Shown: in pieces, positions 13,217 through 17,733 of the stretch | Numbering within the stretch: position 1 is the stretch's first letter | Layout of the letters: each line of letters starts with the position of its first letter | DNA from: Thermoprotei archaeon | GTDB taxonomy: Archaea > Thermoproteota > Thermoprotei_A > Sulfolobales > Fervidicoccaceae | Direction: 5' to 3' | Assembly (NCBI GenBank): GCA_022759165.1 | Contig: JAEMPT010000020.1 | Coordinates: forward strand, 1-17,733 | DNA: 17,733 nt | The notes under the pieces: model-generated | Told to the model about the DNA's origin: nothing | Seen by the model: the letters and a program-made list of their open reading frames with translations, nothing else | The model's database searches: none | Program-made: the position numbers and the translations under genes

Positions 13217-14311
13217 ATGAGCTACCAAGTCTCCAAGGAACAGCTAAAGGCGCTAGTTAAAGAGCTGAAGCAGTGGAAGGCTCCTGCAACTACCCTCCTT
13301 TCTCTGTACATACCCCCAGGGAGACCGGTGAGCGATGTGGTGAATATGCTGAGAACTGAACTCAGTATAACAGATAACATAAAGCTGAAAAGGACGAAAG
13401 ATGCTGTTCAAACTTCCTTAAGTATGGCAATAGATAGGCTTACAAATTTAACGAAAATACCTGAGAATGGGCTCGTTCTTTTCTGTGGAATGAACTCGGA
13501 TAATGGAAAACAAATATGTATGATGTTTTCTCCACCTGAGCCGGTTAAAATATATTACTATAGGACAGACAAATGGTTCCATACGGAATTTCTAGAGGAC
13601 ATGATTTCTGAGAAAAGCTACTATGGGTTGATAATTATAGAAAGGGATGAAGCTACGATAGGTCTTTTAAAGGGAACTAGCATAGAGGTTCTGGATAACT
13701 TCATGAGCTACATACCAGGGAAACATACGAAAGGCGGACAAAGCCAGAGGAGATTTGACAGGATTATAGAGCAGATGGTTGAAGATTTTTACAAGACGGT
13801 CGCTGAAAGGGCTAAGCAACTATTTGAACCATTATTGTTGGAGGGAAAACTTAAGGGGATTTTAGTTGGAGGACCTGGTTACAGCAAGCAGGACTTCGTG
13901 AGCGGTGAATATTTAGACAAACGCCTTAGAGATCTGGTTATCGATAAGTTAATCGATGTCGGATATCAAGACGAGGCCGGACTTAGGGAACTCGTGATAA
14001 AAGCTTCTGACATCCTGCAAGATCATAGATACTCGGATGCTTTTAAAAAAGTCGAGGAGCTTAAATATCACATGGCTAAGGCTGATGGTCTAACGGCCTT
14101 CGGATATGAAGAAATTAAGCAGGCTGCCGAAATGGGGGCGCTTCAAACAATCCTAGTTGTGGAAGATCATCCTCTATTGGATGAGCTTGAGTCTTTGGGA
14201 AAGAAGGCTGGGGCAGAAATAGTTATTGTCCCGCTCAATTCTCCCGAGGGGGAATGGCTGCAGAATTCCTTCGAGGGAATAGCAGGAATCCTGCGCTATA
14301 AGATATTTTAA
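13217..14311 (+). CDS. prf1: Peptide chain release factor aRF1
   Basis: 364 residues. The archaeal class-1 release factor reads all three stop codons and releases the nascent chain. Domain 1 (about 1-125) has SLYIPPGRPVSDVVNMLRTE and the decoding loop, domain 2 (125-260) has GKHTKGGQSQRRFDR with the catalytic Gly-Gly-Gln at 173-175, and domain 3 (260-364) has LTAFGYEEIKQAAEMGALQT. Two decoding motifs differ from the textbook form: NIKS is NIKL (54-57), and YxCxxxF is YRTDKWF (115-121), with Thr in place of Cys. I recall similar residues in Sulfolobus aRF1, so this may be a lineage trait. Start ATG 13217 has GGGGGATT and then AGGCTG upstream. The gene stands alone between debris on both sides. 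Confidence 0.96.
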   Translation: MSYQVSKEQLKALVKELKQWKAPATTLLSLYIPPGRPVSDVVNMLRTELSITDNIKLKRTKDAVQTSLSMAIDRLTNLTKIPENGLVLFCGMNSDNGKQICMMFSPPEPVKIYYYRTDKWFHTEFLEDMISEKSYYGLIIIERDEATIGLLKGTSIEVLDNFMSYIPGKHTKGGQSQRRFDRIIEQMVEDFYKTVAERAKQLFEPLLLEGKLKGILVGGPGYSKQDFVSGEYLDKRLRDLVIDKLIDVGYQDEAGLRELVIKASDILQDHRYSDAFKKVEELKYHMAKADGLTAFGYEEIKQAAEMGALQTILVVEDHPLLDELESLGKKAGAEIVIVPLNSPEGEWLQNSFEGIAGILRYKIF

Positions 14312-14426
14312 GTCGAACAAAACCATTATCGAACAATCTTATGGATCTTTTCCGTTCCTGAAGCTTCCGGACAAATGAATAATCATATGGCCTTATCTTA
14401 TTCGAAAGAATAGACATTCTGTTGTA

Positions 14427-14700
14427 AACGTTGAATTACCCGATCTTGCGGAGGTGCATCCTCATCGCGAGGTGAGGATTTTCTGAGGTTCCTGTTCACA
14501 GGCTCTAAGAGCATGAGCTTTGATATTATACCATAACTGGTTGTTCATTATCTGTAGAGCTTTGGAGTATACTAGTTACTTTCCCTTCAACCTTCAAGCC
14601 CTTCAATAATTTTTTGTTAACTAAAAAAGCATTTCTATGGGGGAGCTATCCGTTTTCTCTTTAACGGAAGGGGACTACCGTCCCCTTGACCCTCAATAAC
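14427..14700 (-). repeat. Dispersed repeat, copy B (longer copy)
   Basis: Longer partner of the repeat at 6004-6165, same orientation. It includes a 7-bp hairpin, ATCCTCA (14458-14464) with TGAGGAT (14473-14479), absent from copy A. On the minus strand the end nearest 14700 carries GGGGAC/GTCCCC arms and the CCGTTAAA and AACGGATAGC words also found at 12290-12345. A broken frame reads YSKALQIMNNQLWYNI, then ALRACEQEPQKIL. I take it as a decayed insertion element, with the transposase tail near 14427. Confidence 0.65.
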
Positions 14701-14718
14701 ATTAAAAGACCGTATGAT

Positions 14719-14733
14719 TAATATTTTTTATGA
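14719..14733 (+). promoter_or_regulatory. TATA-like element before NreA
   Basis: TAATATTTTTTATGA lies about 30 bases before the NreA start codons. With no Shine-Dalgarno motif in front of ATG 14761, a transcript starting near 14750-14760 would be almost leaderless. Confidence 0.35.
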
Positions 14734-14760
14734 AAATAGTACCGCGGTTTGTTGGTATTC

Positions 14761-15990
14761 ATGAGCGGTAGGAGCTCAATATGCGTTATTTGCAAAGGGA
14801 CGAAAGGCTTGTGTGGATTAAGAGAATGCCCTTTGCTGGCCCGCTCAAGAGGAGTTTTCAAAGCCTACTCAAGCGTGGTTGAAAAGCTTGATATAGCAGC
14901 TCCTAGCCCTCCAAGCGCGATAGTAGGGGAGCGCGGATATCCGCTAGTCCCACTTATATACAATATAGTACCGGAAAGTGGCATAGAAAATGCTTCACTA
15001 TATGATAACCCAAAGCTCTGGCATGGCAGATTGGGTTTGAAAGAAATAGTAGAATTGCGTTCTTCTCTTTTGGGTGGAATTCTAAAGGTGAGAGTCTCTG
15101 ACCCCTGGAAACTTTACGAAAAGGAGATATCGCTAGCAGCAGTTAGCCTAAGTCCTATAGAAACTGAAGCGCGTTTTAGGCGACCTCCTACGTTGAAGCT
15201 CTCTTTCGATAGCGTATTAAGACCGAACGGGCTCCTTTCTCCAGCGGAAAAAATAAAGGTTAACAGTTCACCTAAACTTGATAAAAATCTTGAAAGGATG
15301 ATTTGGGATGATGTCTTAGCAAAGGATGCTCTAGTAGAGTTATTTTTGAAGGGGACAGATGTATATTTGCTAGAGAGGGCCCTTAGTCTCGGGCTTCTAG
15401 GAAAGAGAAATAACAAAAAGTTGGTCCCTACTAGGTGGGCCATAACTGCTGTGGATGACACTATAAGCGAGTTCATAAAAAGAAAGATACAAGAATTCAA
15501 GGTTATAAATGAAATAAACGTTTTCTCGGGAGAGTATCTATACAATAAGTTCGTTATAGTTCTTATACCAGGAACATATGAGGGTGCGTGGATAGAGATC
15601 TGGCACCCGAAGAGCATTTGGGCAATGAATTCAAGTGAAGCTGAGGTCATGATATCTGTTGATACAATCAGAGAGGGACCTTTGCCTCCTGACGGTGGCT
15701 TTTCCGCAGCCAGATTGGGCGTGCTTGAATATCTATTCAACAAGAGGAAAACTGCGAAGTTCATTATAATAAGAGAGGTGTTCCCCGAATATATAGTGCC
15801 GGTAGGAAATTGGCATATAAGGGAAACTGTGAGAAATGCTCTTAAGTCAACCCCTACCACAGTTGCTGACTATAATGAGCTCGCGAATGTTGTTGAACAG
15901 AAGATCAACTCAAAAGTAGGAGTCAATCTTTTCAAGGAAATGCTAAAGAAGATGATCTCGCAGAAAAGCATACTGGATTATCTTCCTTGA
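14761..15990 (+). CDS. nreA: DNA repair protein NreA
   Basis: About 409 residues, the archaeal Nre family. The N-terminal zinc-binding region has CVICKGTKGLCGLRECPLL with four cysteines (residues 8, 11, 18, 23). Further family blocks follow: SPPSAIVGERGYPLVPL, WHGRLGLKEIVELRSSLLGG, KKLVPTRWAITAVDDTIS, the E-W-H-P-K-S-x-W region, PPDGGFSAARLGVLEYL, and REVFPEYIVPVGNWHIRETVR. The C-terminus QKSILDYLP is a PCNA-interacting (PIP) box, the feature by which Nre proteins were linked to DNA damage repair. Catalytic activity is not established. ATG 14761 is preferred to TTG 14749, but neither has a clear ribosome-binding site. It stands alone after transposon debris. Confidence 0.93.
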   Translation: MSGRSSICVICKGTKGLCGLRECPLLARSRGVFKAYSSVVEKLDIAAPSPPSAIVGERGYPLVPLIYNIVPESGIENASLYDNPKLWHGRLGLKEIVELRSSLLGGILKVRVSDPWKLYEKEISLAAVSLSPIETEARFRRPPTLKLSFDSVLRPNGLLSPAEKIKVNSSPKLDKNLERMIWDDVLAKDALVELFLKGTDVYLLERALSLGLLGKRNNKKLVPTRWAITAVDDTISEFIKRKIQEFKVINEINVFSGEYLYNKFVIVLIPGTYEGAWIEIWHPKSIWAMNSSEAEVMISVDTIREGPLPPDGGFSAARLGVLEYLFNKRKTAKFIIIREVFPEYIVPVGNWHIRETVRNALKSTPTTVADYNELANVVEQKINSKVGVNLFKEMLKKMISQKSILDYLP

Positions 15991-16127
15991 TTAAACTCTC
16001 CAGCATTCGCAGAAGGTCTTTCTATTTTATAGCCAAGCTAATCCTCAGCTTAGTGCCAGGGCAAGAAGCGATCCGTGATTTGAAGAATGACTAAACATCT
16101 ATTTATATTCAAATACTAATTAAAAAG

Positions 16128-16137
16128 ATATAAAAAG
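16128..16137 (+). promoter_or_regulatory. TATA element before the M50 protease gene
   Basis: ATATAAAAAG after a purine-rich TAAAAAG. The transcript would start near 16158, about 50 bases before the gene. Pattern only. Confidence 0.35.
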
Positions 16138-16203
16138 AGCTATAGAAAATCTTCCTTATAGAAGGCATCCTATGAGAATAAACCTTCAGTAAGATAAAGA
16201 AAA

Positions 16204-16764
16204 GTGAGAGAATTGGCTACGAGCATCGTTTATAAGATAAACCAGAGAGAAGAGTTCGCCTTGGGTATTGGAGCATTATCAGTAGTCTTAGCGCTAGTTG
16301 GAAAGTTTTCGTACCTTGGAATCGCCTCGGTTCTCATAGGCTTCCTTCTTCATGAAATGGCCCATCGATACTTTGCTAGGAGGGCTTTGTGTTCCAGCAG
16401 ATTTGTTTTAGATCCGCTAGGTCTGCTCTTAACAATAGTCTCCTCCTTTTTACCGATAGCGTTTCTTGCCCCTGGATACGTCGGCATATATTGTTATGGA
16501 AATATATTGAAAAAAAGAGACATGATGAGGATAAGCGCCGCCGGTATTATGACTAATTTGGTAATATCGGTGATTGCTATAGCACTATACAATCTATGGC
16601 CTTCATTCTTTTCAGTGCTATCAGTGATTAATGCCTGGTTTGCGCTGTTCAACCTGATCCCCATAGGACCATTTGATGGAGCGAAAATCTTTAAATTGAA
16701 TAAACTTGTATGGGGAGCCTTTTTCGTATCATCGCTCGCACTGTACTTGTTTTGGGTTATCTAA
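16204..16764 (+). CDS. M50-family (site-2-protease-like) membrane metalloprotease
   Basis: 186 residues and about five hydrophobic helices. The zinc site is LLHEMAHRYFARR with His50-Glu51-x-x-His54, within a membrane helix. The second half of the active site is NLIPIGPFDGAKI, with the metal-binding Asp158 (the NPDG-like motif, here PFDG). SAAGIMTNLV at 111-120 corresponds to the AGP-x-x-N block. Such enzymes cut transmembrane segments of regulatory proteins. This one is minimal: no PDZ or CBS domain. The substrate is unknown. Start GTG 16204 is given, but AGTGA five bases before TTG 16213 suggests the shorter form beginning ATSIVYK. The next gene, downstream, has its own TATA box. Confidence 0.88.
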   Translation: MRELATSIVYKINQREEFALGIGALSVVLALVGKFSYLGIASVLIGFLLHEMAHRYFARRALCSSRFVLDPLGLLLTIVSSFLPIAFLAPGYVGIYCYGNILKKRDMMRISAAGIMTNLVISVIAIALYNLWPSFFSVLSVINAWFALFNLIPIGPFDGAKIFKLNKLVWGAFFVSSLALYLFWVI

Positions 16765-16782
16765 CCCGCAAGTTATCCTTTA

Positions 16783-16798
16783 AAGAAACTTTTATAAT
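16783..16798 (+). promoter_or_regulatory. BRE/TATA promoter of the gene at 16903
   Basis: AAAGAAAC followed by TTTTATAAT. The predicted start near 16818 gives a leader of about 85 bases, long for an archaeon. Confidence 0.45.
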
Positions 16799-16902
16799 TG
16801 CCTCCAGATGATGGGTGTTCTTATTTTTGTATGGCTTAGAAAATTAGCACTCAATGAAACATTAAATAAGGAATTGCTACGAGTATTGAATTGGTGCCTA
16901 AA

Positions 16903-17235
16903 ATGGGAGAGCATGTAAAAAAAGTAATAGTTTTCGATGGCAAGGCGAGAATAGGCGAGGTCATGGGTGGGTTAACCAACATACAGTTTAGGCCTGAGGA
17001 TTTCTCGAGCCCCATTGCCATGCAGATGGCTTTTTCAAGAATATATGAAGGAGTTATAAAAGCATTAGAAGAAGGGCCAAAAAAGAGGTATGTCGCTGAA
17101 GTCAAGATGACTGATTCTCTTGGCAACCAAGTTGTAATAGGCGTTGACCTAGGAGAGTCTCCGCCTCCTTTCAGCAAAAGCGAAGTCAAAGCGAGAGTTA
17201 CTGTCGAATTGTTTGAAGAGGAAGGCGAGGATTAA
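16903..17235 (+). CDS. Uncharacterised 110-residue protein
   Basis: I do not recognise this protein. It begins MGEHVKKVIVFDGKARIGEV, has a central helix IAMQMAFSRIYEGVIKALEEG, a strand pair AEVKMTDSLGNQVVIGVDLG, and an acidic end (EEEGED). The order strand, helix, strand, strand suggests a small alpha/beta domain; no cysteines or catalytic pattern are visible, and it is soluble. ATG 16903 is preferred because GGTG stands six bases before it; TTG 16891 and GTG 16894 are in frame. The codon pattern and composition look like those of a real, conserved gene. It is followed 62 bases later by another small unknown gene, probably in one transcript. Confidence 0.75.
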   Translation: MGEHVKKVIVFDGKARIGEVMGGLTNIQFRPEDFSSPIAMQMAFSRIYEGVIKALEEGPKKRYVAEVKMTDSLGNQVVIGVDLGESPPPFSKSEVKARVTVELFEEEGED

Positions 17236-17297
17236 GCTGCTCACTAAAGGGGATAGAAACGAGGCTCCCCAAAGGTTATATCGCTTACGACGCCGCT

Positions 17298-17600
17298 TTG
17301 TCAGATATTAAAAAAGTTTTAGTAAAATTACTTGAAAAGCCGTTCGACCCCGGGAGCAATAAGGTTATAGTAACGTGCGAGCCTGTAGTAGTGTTAGGAA
17401 CCATCTACAAAAATGGTATTAAGGTGATTTCCCGCATCGAGGTTGTTTTAAGTACCGGCTCTATTGTAGCTATACCTCCCCCATTAGATGAGAATTATAT
17501 ATTGCTTGAGGTGGACGCATGGGGGGAGGCAAGAGAAATACGGCCTTTGAATAGTGAAAATTTGTCTTCCCTCTGCCGAACAGGCCTCTTTCCCACCTGA
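17298..17600 (+). CDS. Uncharacterised 100-residue protein
   Basis: Not recognised. It starts SDIKKVLVKLLEKPF, then has several beta-like strands (KVIVTCEPVVVLGTIY, ISRIEVVLSTGSIVAIPPP, NYILLEVDAWGEAREI) and ends LCRTGLFPT. It resembles a small beta-rich domain and is soluble. TTG 17298 is the only standard start, yet it has no ribosome-binding site. The frame stays open for 81 bases upstream and reads protein-like there (RLPKGYIAYDAAL), with only ATA 17253 as an unusual start. So the true start is uncertain. It follows the gene at 16903 on the same strand. Confidence 0.6.
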   Translation: MSDIKKVLVKLLEKPFDPGSNKVIVTCEPVVVLGTIYKNGIKVISRIEVVLSTGSIVAIPPPLDENYILLEVDAWGEAREIRPLNSENLSSLCRTGLFPT

Positions 17601-17733
17601 AGTGTTAAGTTTCCAGCATATGTTAGCGATTGTGTCCATTGGTCCGCGGATCCATCATAGATCCTCATGTCATGAATGAATTTTATCATCGATGTTTCTG
17701 GGGGAGCTTTTCGAGTATAAAATAGAACTGGAA
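17601..17733. other. Window end, no supported gene
   Basis: 133 bases with no frame I can support. GAGTATAAAATAG at 17714-17726 looks like a plus-strand TATA box for a gene beyond the window. On the minus strand a frame is open from the window edge across this stretch, but it runs over the end of the preceding gene, so I do not call it. Confidence 0.3.

Larger units (their letters stand above)
14312..14760. other. Intergenic region between aRF1 and NreA with repeat copy B
   Basis: About 449 bases. The first 115 show nothing I can name. The rest is copy B of the dispersed repeat (14427-14700), followed by a TATA-like element in front of NreA. Confidence 0.5.

Noticed and set aside
15114..15860. 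248-codon open frame on the minus strand opposite NreA
   Set aside because: It is wholly inside NreA, whose family motifs run through the same bases; the reverse translation has no recognisable pattern.
16808..16918. 36-codon frame beginning MMGVLIFVWLRK ahead of the gene at 16903
   Set aside because: It overlaps the start of the next gene, has no ribosome-binding site, and its start would lie before the predicted transcript start.
17495..17689. Minus-strand frame at the window end, open to the edge
   Set aside because: It runs over 100 bases into the better supported plus-strand gene at 17298 and its second half is that gene's shadow.
1..17733. CRISPR array or replication origin
   Set aside because: No regularly spaced direct repeats were seen, and no origin-box pattern or Cdc6/Orc gene is present.

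Overview
The window looks like a piece of a Thermoproteota (crenarchaeal) chromosome, probably from a thermophile. The evidence is archaeal information-processing genes (Pelota, aIF1, TFB, aRF1, NreA), a TFB and an aRF1 whose motifs I recall as Sulfolobus-like, TATA boxes of the TTTATAAA type, GGTGA Shine-Dalgarno motifs, frequent TTG/GTG starts, and a GC-rich tRNA-Pro in AT-rich DNA. Genus cannot be fixed from the sequence.

Layout. Position 1-72 holds the tail of a membrane protein. Positions 354-3001 hold a DUF711 protein, a convergent CoxG-like SRPBCC protein, a decayed ABC ATPase and an intact tungstate-type ABC permease. Positions 3080-4464 hold a PD-(D/E)XK nuclease facing a protein that resembles a RecA/KaiC-like domain without its nucleotide-binding half. 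Next come a UspA protein and an Lrp/AsnC regulator, which lies between two short decayed tails of IS200/IS605-type tnpB genes.

Positions 6285-9181 form the information-processing block: Pelota (minus strand), a divergent 330-base spacer, aIF1, TFB and tRNA-Pro(TGG). Positions 9479-12261 hold a cytosine-salvage pair, an NCS1 permease followed by a CodA-type cytosine deaminase that keeps all the catalytic residues known in E. coli CodA. Positions 12290-13180 are transposon debris including a frameshifted tnpB C-terminus. Then come aRF1, more debris (a diverged copy of a repeat also found at 6004-6165), the repair protein NreA with a C-terminal PCNA-binding box, an M50 intramembrane metalloprotease, and two small proteins I do not recognise.

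How it works together: the two eRF1-fold paralogs serve opposite ends of the translation cycle, termination (aRF1) and ribosome rescue (Pelota), near initiation (aIF1) and transcription initiation (TFB). The most notable points are the broken tungstate ATPase, non-canonical stop-codon-recognition motifs in aRF1, at least five pieces of decayed IS605/TnpB-like DNA, a candidate small RNA unit at 5899-5985, and the nuclease / degenerate RecA-like pair.
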